The translations under genes were made by a program, and so were the position numbers. A DNA stretch of 64,000 nt from Culex pipiens pallens (Eukaryota > Arthropoda > Insecta > Diptera > Culicidae). Positions 28,926-40,500 of this stretch are shown here, piece after piece; positions within the stretch are counted from its first letter, which is position 1; each line of letters opens with the position of its first letter. The stretch is taken from NCBI RefSeq assembly GCF_016801865.2, contig NC_068939.1:75709517-75773516 (forward strand). The letters are read 5' to 3'. The notes below the pieces were generated by a model. It was not told where the DNA came from. It was given only the letters and a program-made list of their open reading frames with translations, and did no database searches.

Positions 28926-29209
28926 GACCACAGCAACCAAAGAAGTTGTTGTTTTCATATTCCAAAATTGTTGACAATACGGACCCAATCTTGAAATAAT
29001 TTGGACAAATTTTGTTGTAAATATTTATGGAATGAGTAGCTTAGGGGATGAATAAAAAAATATATCGATAGTTCCCGTAGTTTTGAAGATACTAAATTGT
29101 CCGTAAAAAAAATATGTGTGCAAAAACTCTGGTAGATGTGCACCGTTAAGCGTAGTTTAGCGATCATACTTAAACTAGACAATCAACAATCGAGCAAAGA
29201 GTCATTCTT

Positions 29210-29925
29210 TTTGCCTTCCTCACCTTACTGAGGAAAGGCTATAAAATCACTCGAAAAATGAACCTCTTAATTCGACCTCGTAGACCCACCTTCACGTATA
29301 CCTATCGACTCAGAATCATGTTCTGAGCAAATGTCTGTGTGGATGTGTGTAAATGGGTGGACAAAAAAATTGTCACTCGATTATCTCCGGACTGGATGAA
29401 CGGATTTTGACCGTATTAGTCTCATTAGATCCGTCTTGGGGTCCCATAGGTCTCTATTTAAAACCAGCATGTTTAGTTAAGTACTTCAAAAGTTATGCTA
29501 AAAAACGATTTTAGCGTATGTCCGGAAGATTGTAAAAAGGGTAGTTTTTGCAAGAAACCCTATCATGTTATACATTTTTAGAAAGGTATTTAAAAGACCT
29601 TTCCAATGAGCCCAAAACATTGAAGATCTGACAACCCTATCAAAAGTTATTAGCACTTAAGTGTTATTTATACACTTTTTGGAGGCCGGATCTCAGATAT
29701 TGTGATAAAAATATTGTCTGAATCTTCCATGTGAACTATCGTTGGATAGGTTTTTTATCAGACCTTGCCGATGAGCCAGAAAAATTGAAGGTCTGCGAAC
29801 CCTATCAAATGAAATGAGTAATAAAGTTGATTTGTTAAACATGTTAAGGGAATGTTGCTATTTTTACTGAATGTATTGACTTTATGAATGTGAGGAAGGC
29901 ACCAACCACCTAAAGGTGGATTAAG
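29210..29925. mobile_element. Mosquito-type repeat with TTGCCTTCCTCAC ends
   Basis: About 716 bp. The left end is TTTGCCTTCCTCACCTTACTG and the right end carries the inverse GTGAGGAAGGCA, followed by ACCAACCACCTAAAGG. Internal text (GACCTCGTAGACCCACC, ATGTTCTGAGCAAATGTC) is of a kind I associate with abundant mosquito repeats. Non-coding. Confidence 0.7.
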
Positions 29926-30067
29926 TAACGTTTTTATTTTTTTTATTTGACATTCTTTTACAAAATTAGCTAAATTTTCAAAAAAAAATACTTTCAAAAT
30001 CATACAAATGAGTTTAAGGGGTTGAAAGTCCATCACCTTTTCTAAAAACTTTTTCGGAAAATACATA

Positions 30068-31124
30068 GGGTATTTGTCCCTATTTTGGGCCTAGTACCTA
30101 TTTTAGGTCTATCAAACTTAATTCAACGAAATTGTGCCTTTCACCAAATCTGGCAGGAATCTGCCACTTGAGAATGATTCGTGCTGTCATTATCTTCATT
30201 TTGGTGGGCAAGAATAATTCACGTTTTCCTCGTAAATTAGAAATAATGCAATAAATATATCACTCTTCACTTTTTTCTTGGCAAATTGCTACTTGCCCAT
30301 TAGGTCCAAAATTTTCACCACTTTTGCTTACCGCTTGTTGACACTCAGCGTCACGGTTTTCATCGCTCAGCACATGAATGAGAGCCGTCCCCCGAATCTC
30401 CAACCACCGGCAATGTGTTTTTATTGGTGGGTTGCACAATCCCATTGCAAAAACAATCACTAAACTGCCACCAAATTAATAAAATAACTGATGAAAGTTG
30501 CTTCGTCCATATCGGAGAGAAATGGATATATTTTCGGTACATTTGACAATTCTACAAACTGTGCCAGTGTGTGTGCGCTTCTCGAATGTTACAGTCTTTC
30601 TTGCATATTACGGGCTTGTTGTTTGGCTACGCAATAAATGTTTAATTATGTTTAAACTCTTAAATGAATGATATAAATGATGTTCATGCTTATTATGCAC
30701 GTAATGCAGGTGAAATCAATCATTCTAATGTTGATTTGTGGCTTAAAACATCACAATTATTTAGCATTTTTGTTGACCGAACTTGTGCGGCTGTACTGTA
30801 CGAGCTGGGGCTGAGCCGTACGTCAAAAATTCTCGCCACATGCTTCGAGATTTCAACCATCAGAAGGTAGGCCGAAAATATGCACATTGAAGGTCGGATC
30901 CTAGAAACAATAGACCCAAAATAGGGACAGAAAATGTTTTTGTTTTTCGGGCTTAAACAGCGATAAATGATATTTTTATTGAATATGTGATTAAGTACGA
31001 GCATTAGCTTTAAAAAACCAACTTATTCATATAGTATAAGCTAGGTTGCCTATAGCAGCCTTTGAGCATACATCAAATTAATAGTACGGTCTGCTTAGTA
31101 GGCCCAAAATAGGGACAAATACCC
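30068..31124. mobile_element. GGGTATTTGTCCC element with TA duplication
   Basis: A 1057-bp element, ends GGGTATTTGTCCCTATTTTG and its inverse, flanked by TA (30066-30067, 31125-31126). Same family as 17830-22748. Internal ORFs (30260-30542, 30720-31004) overlap on both strands and show no recognisable domain. Confidence 0.8.
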
Positions 31125-31238
31125 TATTTCTCGTGTGTTCTTTACACAAACCAGCAAACCCCTTATATGTACACATATTTTTTTTCATTTTCTTTCTTTT
31201 CGAAAATTTTGTATAAGATTGGTATACTCTACTCTGTG

Positions 31239-31453
31239 GGTCTCGTGGCGCAGGGGTAGCGGCTTCGGCTGCCGATCCCGATGATGCTATGAGACGCGGG
31301 TTCGATTCCCGCCTTATCCACTGAGCTTCTATCGGATGGTGAAGTAAAACGTCGGTCCCGGTTTCTCCTGTCTCGTCAGAGGCGCTGGAGCAGAAATCCC
31401 ACGTTAGAGGAAGGCCATGCCCCGGGGGGCGTAGTGCCAATAGTTTCGTTTTT
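31239..31453 (+). mobile_element. tRNA-derived SINE, copy 2
   Basis: A 215-bp copy identical to 383-597. The target duplication is GGTATACTCTA at 31221-31231 and 31454-31464, with six extra bases between the left repeat and the SINE. A box and B box are intact. Identity of two copies 31 kb apart implies recent transposition. Confidence 0.9.
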
Positions 31454-31722
31454 GGTATACTCTAAAAAGTAACTTTGCAAAATGACAAAAAAAACACGAA
31501 ATTTTAACATAAAAATTTGAAGGCCACGTGATTTAAGCACGAGCCCTTAGTTTAGATTAGGTCTTGCCTTCTTCTTATCATATATCAAATTTTTTTGTGC
31601 GCCATTGCGTTAATATGCATTTTATCATTACAAACGTTAAAGCGGCCAGACCTACTGCGTAAAGTTTACCGCAGAAATGATTCGTTGAAGGGAGTTGAGT
31701 TTGAGCAAGGAAAACAACACAA

Positions 31723-32059
31723 TGTCGTGATCGGGGACTTTCTTTTATAATAAAAACACAGATATTTTGCAATTAACAAACAACACGTCTTATTCCACAG
31801 AAATTAACCACAAAACTGATTTGACAATCTTCATTCTCTCTTTCGCCGGCCGCGCGCATCTCGTTGTTTTCTCGCTCGTTGTTCTCTCTCGCAGCTCGCT
31901 AGCGCGCTCTCGCACTCAATCCACAATCAGCTAACAAGGCAATATTCATGAAGGTGCGCACTTTTTGTTGCGCTCTTAACTCTTATTTATGAATTATATC
32001 AATCTTATAATAAATACTCATTTAATAATTTATTACATATTCAATCCTGCAACCCATAA
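31723..32059 (-). repeat. LTR (3' LTR in minus orientation)
   Basis: 337 bp, TGTCGTGATC … AACCCATAA on the + strand. Contains a CG-rich block (CGCCGGCCGCGCGCATC) and repeated CTCGCTCGTT/CTCGCAGCTCGC motifs. Confidence 0.9.
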
Positions 32060-32660
32060 GTGAATTAGTTTACCTTTTTTAAACTAATAATGTATTGTTA
32101 ATGTAATCGTTAAGATTACTTAAATTTTTACTTCCCTGTGAAATAATGTTGGGTTTCAAGCAACTTTTGTATCACAGCTGAGTAAATCGATTAAAGTAAC
32201 AATTAACCATAACAACTATCAATATGGAATACTTAATCATTAACGTCTTTCAATTTAGAGGTTAATCTTTCAAGAGAGGACAACTCCAGTGTTAGTTATA
32301 GTGACAACCGTTTTAGTCCTATTCGATGAATTTGAAATCATCTTTTTTTCAGGCAGTTCACAGACATAACGCCAAAATACATATTGCTTCATCTGTGGAT
32401 ACCAAAAAGTGCTCACTTTCACATTTAAATTTATTTATTCATTTTCTTAGGTCAATTTCTTTTGTGATGTTAAAGACGGTCCTTAATTGAATGAAAAGAT
32501 TTGCTGAACAATATATTTTTAAAATCCATAAGGCTCCTTCTGCGAAGTTATTTTAAAAAAAATCATCACAAAAGTCTGTCGGGTTCCTTTATCGAGGAGA
32601 TTGTTATCTGACTGCTTTCGCAAAGAACTCCAGCACAGATTATTCATTTTTTTTAATCTG

Positions 32661-33072
32661 ACTACCATCACAGAGGTCTGTCAGGCTCCATCACAGAGGA
32701 GACTTTTTTTCTGACTACCATCGCAGAGGTCTGTCAGGCTCCAACACAGAGGAGACTTTTTTTCTGACTACCATCGCAGAGGTCTGTCAGGCTCCAACAC
32801 AGAGGAGACTTTTTTCTGACTACCATCGCAGAGGTCTGTCAGGCTCCAACACAGAGGAGACTTTTTTTTTGACTACCATCACAGAGGTCTGTCAGGTTCT
32901 AACACAGAGAAGACTTTTTTTCTGACTACCATCGCAGAGGTCTGTCAGGCTCCAACACAGAGGAGACTTTTTTTTGACTACCATCGCAGAGGTCTGTCAG
33001 GCTCCAACACAGAGGAGACTTTTTTCTGACTACCATCAAAGAGGTTTGTCAGTCTCCAACACAGAAGAGACC
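32661..33072. repeat. Tandem array of eight ~52-bp units inside the LTR element
   Basis: Units read CTGACTACCATCGCAGAGG, TCTGTCAGGCTCCAACACAG, AGGAGAC and then a T5-8 run, repeated eight times with few changes; the last unit is most diverged. Units are contiguous with no unique spacers. Confidence 0.92.
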
Positions 33073-34688
33073 TCAAAATTAACTAACTAATCAATTATAA
33101 CGGCAAAAAACATTGCTCAAATCAAATTTCAAAGCAAAACATTGATTGTCAATTTCTGCATAAATCTATAAAATTTTCATTAGAATTCTAAAACGATAGT
33201 TTTCAATTTCCACAGCATCAAGCAACAATCTAATATTGCATCAAATTCACAGTAAAAATTTATCGTCAATAATAACAACAATCAAATCTTCATTCAAATG
33301 AGAACTAAACTTTTTTTCATTAACCATAAAATTAATAATCAAATTTTGCATCAACTTCAAAACAAAACATTGGTCATCAATTACCATATAAACAATCAAA
33401 TATTGCGTCAAATTTAAAACTCAAAATTGCCCATCATAAAACCACAGTCAAATATTGCATGAAATTTAAAACCGAAAAAAATACCGTTCTATAATAACAA
33501 AACTCAAATTCTGAAAACAAATCTTGGCCTTCGATTGCCGCAACAAAAAGCAAATCTATCATCATATTCAAAATAATAACTGGTTTTCGATTACCACAAT
33601 ATCAATAAAACCTCGTATCTTACTCGAAACAAAATATTGGTTTTCATTTATCGCAAAAATAAGCAAATTTGTCATCTTATCATAACAAAACATTGGTCTT
33701 TAATTCCCTCATCAACAATCAAATCTTTCAATCAAAATTAAACCTGTAAATTTTGTAATTTGTGATTTTATTGGACTTTGCATCAAGTCATTGCCACAAC
33801 AAGCATATCTTTCATTAAATTTAAAACAAAACTAACAATAAGCAAATATTTATCTTATTCAAAAATAAACATTGGTCTTAAATTACCAAAATAACCAGCA
33901 TCCAATCCAAAATAAAAAATAAAAATAATGATCATCAATAATAACAACAATCCATAACAATCAAATTTTGCATCAAATTCAAAACAAAACATTGGTCGTC
34001 AATTATAATAACAACAATAAAATTCAAGCAACAAATTTGATTTCAATTACCAAAACAACAACTAAATCGAAAACAAATTATCTACCTTCAATCGCAAACT
34101 AATCCTCCATCAAATTCAAAAAGAAATATTGATTTTCAATTTCCACAATCTTGTCAAATCTTTGGTCAAATTATTAACAAAATATTGATTTTCATCAATC
34201 ACAAAAATAAGAAAAAAAAAATGAAGTCTAATTCGTAACAAAACATTGGAGTTCAATCAAAACAACAACAATCAAATCTAAAGCAAAAATGTGATTGTAC
34301 AAAAACAATCAAATTTCGAGCAAATTATTTGCCTTCAAATTCCACCATAAACTTAGAATAAAACATTGGTTTTCAATTATCACAACGAAAAGCCAAACTT
34401 ACTACTTCAAAACAAAACATTCGTTCCCAATATCACAACAACAAGCAAATCATTCATTGAATTCAAGACCGTCAATTATCGCAGATAGTTTTATGCCTTT
34501 TATCAATTTCAAGTAACAAGTTCAATCAAACATCTACCTGTTTCAAAACACAGGCAAAACAACAAAGCGAAACTTTGGACCTGCATCCTGGCAGGTAAAC
34601 AAAACTGTTGGATTTCACAACACAACAATTCAAGCAAAACAAATGATCTTTCATGAATCAAAAGGTTCGACTTACCGGACTGTGCCAT

Positions 34689-35025
34689 TGTCGTGATCGG
34701 GGACTTTCTTTTATAATAAAAACACAGATATTTTGCAATTAACAAACAACACGTCTTATTCCACAGAAATTAACCACAAAACTGATTTGACAATCTTCAT
34801 TCTCTCTTTCGCCGGCCGCGCGCATCTCGTTGTTTTCTCGCTCGTTGTTCTCTCTCGCAGCTCGCTAGCGCGCTCTCGCACTCAATCCACAATCAGCTAA
34901 CAAGGCAATATTCATGAAGGTGCGCACTTTTTGTTGCGCTCTTAACTCTTATTTATGAATTATATCAATCTTATAATAAATACTCATTTAATAATTTATT
35001 ACATATTCAATCCTGCAACCCATAA
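34689..35025 (-). repeat. LTR (5' LTR in minus orientation)
   Basis: 337 bp, same sequence as 31723-32059. The putative primer-binding site lies at 34672-34687 on the minus strand. Confidence 0.9.
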
Positions 35026-35431
35026 TCCCTACACACAATTCTGAATCTAGGGTATTTTACCTGAAATCTTTTGAGCAATTTTGACTATTCTTTCATCAAT
35101 TAGTGATCTTATGCAAACAATTACCATTTTAAAATAACGTTTTGTTTTGCCTGTTATGGACCCGGGTCTACTGAAGAAAACGATTATTTTCATCTCAAAT
35201 TTAACGGATGATTGATGTTTTGATGCATGATAAGTATAATGAGACTTTTGCCAATTTTTTTATTGTAAAACATATGTTTTGTTAGCAAATATGGGTTGGA
35301 ATAACATAAAAACTTAACCGACTTTCAAACACATGTTTTCCAAAAATGATCAAAGAAAGCGTGTAAAAAATCATTGTAAATGCAAAGTAATTTTGATGTA
35401 AAATGTCCATATAAATTAGTTAAACAGTTAA

Positions 35432-35626
35432 CCCCTTCCCGCCCAGACCAAAATCGAGATTTTTTACGTTTTTCACCATTACTCGTAACTGGATCGACCG
35501 AATTGGATGAATAAGTTATCATTCTATATAAACTAATGCAGGTTGAAATAATGGTTGGTTGCAGAGAAATTTAGTTTCGAAGACAAAAATTAGTGGTGCT
35601 CTGGAGTAACCATGGGCGTTAGAGGG
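35432..35626. mobile_element. piggyBac-type MITE (TTAA duplication)
   Basis: A 195-bp element bounded by TTAA on both sides (35428-35431, 35627-35630), with inverted ends CCCCTTCCCGCCCA and GGGCGTTAGAGGG. TTAA targets and CCC termini are typical of piggyBac-related elements. Non-coding. Confidence 0.75.
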
Positions 35627-36149
35627 TTAATAAAAACAAAACAATGGATTTGTTTACAGTTGCTCGTAAAACAAAACAGTTTACACAAATATCTGCTTGA
35701 ATGCTGTGATTTTATTGAATTTTCAATCAAAGCACCTGACAATTTTCAACACTCCGGGATCCTCTGGGACGCCCAAGTTGACGGTACTGGACATTTTTGT
35801 TGAATTTATTTTCTTTATCTTCAAATTACTGTAACTCCTCCAGGATGTACTCAACATACTTAGTTTCATTTCCCCCCATATAGTTCACGGCATTTTAAAG
35901 TTTGTTTACCCCTCCCAAACCGCAACCAAAAGCCAACACGATCCAATTAAAATCCTTTGCTCTTCCTTGCCAGAACCTCCGCCAACCTGGCAGACATTCA
36001 CCTTTTCGCGCGCGCGGAAACCTTCTATCGCGCGTGCACGTGGCCCCACAAGGCATTAAATTTTATATTTATTTTTCCCGAAAATCCAATTAAGAGATAC
36101 TCCATAACTCACACAGTCGCACTAATTTTTCTTCTTTCCTCAATCGCGT

Positions 36150-37430
36150 CTATTTTCAGATTTTTGGCGTCTTGTTTAGGGCATTTCGCAGCAAAGCACC
36201 GGGCGTTCCCACCGAACCAGACTGCGTCAGTACGAACCGGTCGTTAGAGGAGAGGAACAGCTGAGTGCCGTCGTCGTCGTTTGGCGATCCACCGATCCGA
36301 TCTTAAAAATAACGCTTAGCGCACGTCATTTGTTGTGGTGCGCGTTGTCCGGTCTTCGCGTTGCGCCGTGATACCTTTCTCTCGGTAGTCAGCAGTAGAA
36401 ATCGGAAGATCGGAAGGACTTGAAGGACGTTTCAGTTGCAAGCTTCAGGGTGTTTGGAACAAGTGCAAGACTAGCCGGTCGTGTTGTAAGCTCTGCGGGG
36501 AAAATGTGGTTGTGCTGTGCAGATCGAAAAGCCTGACACGACTAGGATCGTGTGGAAGAGAATATTCTCGTGAAGAAAGTGTTCAAAAGTGCGTGAGTGA
36601 GTGAGCTCTCGCGTGAGGAAGCTGTCCCCAGCTGTCCTCTGTCTGTCTGTGTGTGTAGCTGCTATTGTGCGAGTGTGCCAGGTTCAAGGAGAACCATTGA
36701 CTTGTTGTTTGGGGTGCACGCGCGCCCGGAACCGATTGCGCAACGTTATCTGTTTGGAAACGCCAGCCCGGCGCATAATCGGCTTAATGAGAAGAAACCC
36801 AGTGCGTGCCGAGTTTAACCCGCTAATCGCGACTCCTATGTATAATACCCGGAAGCCGGACTTTCCTAGTGCAGCCGCCGTGAGCCATTGTCACCGTTAC
36901 TCCCCGAAGGATCCCCGCCTCAGATCGACGGTCGTTAAGCTATCGACGTTAATACGGCTGAACAGCGCCACCACCCGGCAGCGAACCATACGAAAGAGCC
37001 ACGCGCCGCAGTAGGCTAACAACCCCTCCACCGATCTCACGATCCTCGACGATCAGAATACTGCGCAGTAAGCAAAACAAAAGCTCCAATTACCAACAAA
37101 ACACAGGCGACCAACACAGCGACAAATCCCGGACGACGGTGCGCAGGACGCCCGATCCGGACGCCGATCTTAGTCGCCGCGGAAGATCGCGATCGTTGAG
37201 AACTTTTTCAAACCCGCCTCGATTCTGCCTTTGCTTGCGAGGTCTAGGGCGGTTGTGCATTTCTTTTGTTGTTGAACGTGACCTGCTTTGATCACGTGTG
37301 AGCGCTTCGCGCACGTGGACTCTAATTAGAGATCTGATCTTTTTGTTTGGACACCGTCACTGAAGGTCGCGCCGACGCGGCGAAGCTCTAGGAAGAGTGT
37401 GTATGATTGACAACTTTCTGGCGGTTGAAA
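36150..37430 (+). promoter_or_regulatory. Putative 5' leader and promoter region of the transporter gene
   Basis: GC-richer than the DNA to its left and free of repeats. An arthropod initiator TCAGT occurs at 36227-36231 (GCGTCAGTACG); no TATA box or properly spaced downstream element was found. A tandem of donor-like GTGAGTGAGTGAG starts near 36591, so an intron in the leader is possible. The open frame 36601-37014 starts with GTG, not ATG, and is not taken as coding. An in-frame stop (TGA, 37404-37406) lies directly upstream of the chosen ATG. Confidence 0.45.
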
Positions 37431-37504
37431 ATGGTGGTCGAGATACAAATTACCGACCCGAGCAACAAGAGCTACTTGGTTGGCGCCGATGCCCAGAACA
37501 ATAA
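37403..37504 (+). promoter_or_regulatory. Upstream ORF overlapping the transporter start codon
   Basis: ATG at 37403 opens a 33-codon frame that ends TAA at 37502-37504, in a different frame from the transporter ATG at 37431 and running 71 bases past it. Ribosomes that start at this ATG cannot reinitiate at the main ATG by simple scanning, so it would lower transporter translation unless bypassed. Its context (GTGTATGATTG) is weaker than that of the main start (GAAAATGG). Confidence 0.6.
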
Positions 37505-40500
37505 CAATCCGCGCTTCGGCAAGGAGCAGCTGGAGGCGATCAAGACCTCGCTGCTGAACTCGAACGAGGTGACGTTCTGCAACCTGTCGGATGACGATGG
37601 TGACGATCACTGCCGGGTCATGTCCCAGCTGACGGTGGCCGACCCGAACCGGAAGAAGCGGCGCCTCTACTCGGAGCTGTCCGAGCCGGACTCGATCTTG
37701 TCGTCGTACCATGAGCCGGTCAAGAAGCCGAAGCCGAAGATTCCGGACGGTGGCTACGGTTGGGTGGTGGTGTTTGCCTCTCTAATGGTCTCGCTGATCA
37801 TGGACGGTGTGTCGTTCTCGTTCGGGTTGATCTACACCGAACTGGTGGCGTACTTCGGGGAGTCCAAGTCGAAAACGGCATGGATTGGCTCACTGTTTAT
37901 TGCGGTACCGCTGCTGATGGGGCCGATCATGTCCAACCTGGTCGATCGGTACGGGTGTCGTAAGATGACCATCATCGGTGGAACGGTCGCCACGATCGGC
38001 TTCGTCATTTCTTCGTACTGTACGTCCGTCGAACAGCTGTTCTTTTCGTTTGGTATTCTATCTGGGTTGGGACTCGGTGTCGGTTACGTTACAGTAGTGG
38101 TTTCGATCGCGTTTTGGTTCGACAAGAAGCGTACCTTCGCCACCGGCATCGGAGCCTCCGGTACCGGTATCGGTACCTTCCTGTACGCTCCCCTTACCCA
38201 ATGGCTGCTGGACAACTTTGGCTGGCGAGGAACCACGCTGATCCTCGCCGGAACCCTCTTCAACATCGTCGTAATGGGCGCCCTCATGCGCGATCCCGAC
38301 TGGATGATCGAGGAAAGCAAGCTCGAAAGTCGCTCCCAAAGTATGCTGACCTTCTCGAACTCGAGCGTCTGCCTAGACGAAATCAAGAAGCTCATCGAAG
38401 TCGGTGTCGCCAAAGAGCACCTGCTAGACACGCTCGTAACGAACGTCAACACCGAAGCGAACCAGGTCATCCCTCCAGATGACCCCGTCATTTGCAAAAA
38501 GTACCAGAGCGAACTTACCCTACCGACCTTCATGAAGCACGAGAACGAACTGCTCCGCCCGCTGCCCCAAGGTGGCGGCAGTCGTCGATCACTCCGCCAG
38601 GCGATCCTCGCCAAAGAAGCCTTCAAGAAGCTAGAGGAAGAGGCCCCAGTCGAACACGCCAAGCTAGCCAGCTCGGAAACGCTAAACTCGTACGAAAAGA
38701 TCTCCAGCACCGGCTATCAAGACGACGACTGCAGCCTCGGCTTCTCTCCCTCCCTCAAAACGCTCAGCGTAGCCTCACTGGACGAGGGCTACCTCAGCTG
38801 TCAACGCCAGCGCGAACTCCAGTCCCGTGGCGGCGGCAGCACCTGGTCCCTCGACGAGACGGCACTCGCCGCCCAAGACGAGGACCCGCGCCACTCCTAC
38901 CGCGGAACCTCCCTGGACATCGTGTACGAGAACGAGATCTTCAACCCGAACGTCAACACTGCCGTCACGCTGGTCGTCCCAAAACAGAAAACCATGAAAC
39001 CGAAACCCCACCACCAGCACAAAAACGGTGGCCTGAAGCGGGCCCAGCCCCACAACCAGTCGCTGCGGTACTCCAACTTCCTCAAGGACATGCGCATCCA
39101 CAAGAACTCGATCCATTATCGCGGTGCGCTGCTCAACACCCACCGTTACCGGCTGAAGGCGTCGTCCTGTCCGAACATCTACCGCAACTCGATGACGACG
39201 ATCGCGCGGGAAAAGGAGGAGGTAAGCTGGGGTTCTACTTCTAGAATCAACTCAAATCAAGCACACCATTTCATGCTAGTTTCACGGGGGGAAAAGCTCC
39301 ATTTTGGGTTGGGAAGTAGCGGAAGTAGAAGCGATCCATTTCGTTTGTAGTTACTAGGCACGCATACGCCATACACTTACTATATATGCGAACCGAAATT
39401 AATCTACTTTTCACGGAACAGATTTTCATTGTGCCTTCGTACACGTATCTGTTAAGAGTAAGTTTTGCGTAAGACAAAAAGGGAAATCGTTAGTGGATGC
39501 TTTTGCAGGCGAGTTTTGTTTTTATGGAATGCAAAAAGCAAGTTTCATTTTTTGTTGATTTTCAAGTTCTTTCACGCAAAAGCAATTGATTTGTTCCTAT
39601 TGGCAATATTTATGATTTACTTTTCCAAAATCACTTACTTTATCTCAGATTTATATTTTAAATTCCAAATTAGAATATGTTACATACTATTTTATGCATG
39701 CAGTTTGAGTTACAATATTCTTACCAATCATCTCATGCATCGAGCAGCTATTAAAAACAAAGATCATCCGATCAAGTATTTTCGATGAGTTATACAATTT
39801 GAAGTTCTAGTACCCCCTGATTTTGGCATCGATACTCAATTAAAGTATACAAAAACGGGAAAAGTTTCGAAAACTTGGTGCGAAAAAAAGTAAAGGTCAT
39901 CGCTTAAATTTTCAAGTTTTCTAAATTTTAGTGAAAAAAGTTGATTTTTTTCGTTTTCGACAACAAACGCTTTGGGGTGGAATGCAGAGAAAACAATTAA
40001 AAAATCACAATATTTTTGAGAAATGTATGCGCAACTTTTTTGTTAAATAGTTTATTAGCCTAATTTTTTGATGATTCGGTAGATAATTCTATTGGCTAAA
40101 AAGTAGAGAGAGATTTTTGAAAAATTCAATCGCATTTCGAAGATATTTGCGAAATAGTGAACAAGGATCAGATACAGCGATTTCCCCAGTGTCCGCATCG
40201 AAGAGAAACCTTAATTTCCCGTTTTTTCGCGCAACACGTTGAAAACCCCAGTTTTAATTTTCAAAATCATCTTGGAATCCTGCTAATATTACTCCACTGT
40301 TTTTAGATATGGTATGTAAAATGTCAGTGGCAAAAATGTGGCAGTGCGTGGCCGAATGGTTACGCTGTCCGCTTTGTAAGCGGATGATTCTGGGTTCGAT
40401 TCCCATCTGCTTCAACCTTCCATCGGATGAGGAAGTAAAATGTCGGTCCCGGCCTTGGTTGTTAGGCCGTTAAGTCATTCCAGGTGTACTGCCCACCATT

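Larger units (their letters stand above)
31723..35025 (-). mobile_element. Non-autonomous LTR retrotransposon with identical LTRs
   Basis: Two 337-bp direct repeats (31723-32059 and 34689-35025) that I read as identical flank 2.6 kb of A/C-rich internal DNA with no gag or pol ORF. On the minus strand the LTR ending CACGACA is followed one base later by TGGCACAGTCCGGTAAG, which resembles the tRNA-Ser-type primer-binding site of some gypsy-group insect elements, so the element probably runs right to left. A clear polypurine tract is not seen. Flanks (ACAA on the left, TAAT/ATCC on the right) do not give a clean target duplication. The class corresponds to TRIM/LARD elements that depend on a relative's enzymes. 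Confidence 0.85.

Noticed and set aside
32661..33072. CRISPR-like array
   Set aside because: Units are directly contiguous without unique spacers, inside an LTR element of a eukaryote.
36601..37014. 137-residue open frame upstream of the transporter
   Set aside because: First codon is GTG, no recognisable domain, lies in the leader region.
38492..39244. 250-residue open frame within the transporter exon, and other long frames at 37326-39143
   Set aside because: Shadow frames caused by GC-rich codon use of the real gene; no independent features.
40342..40416. Possible tRNA-Thr gene (anticodon TGT)
   Set aside because: Acceptor ends do not pair and it continues into a SINE body with the shared core.
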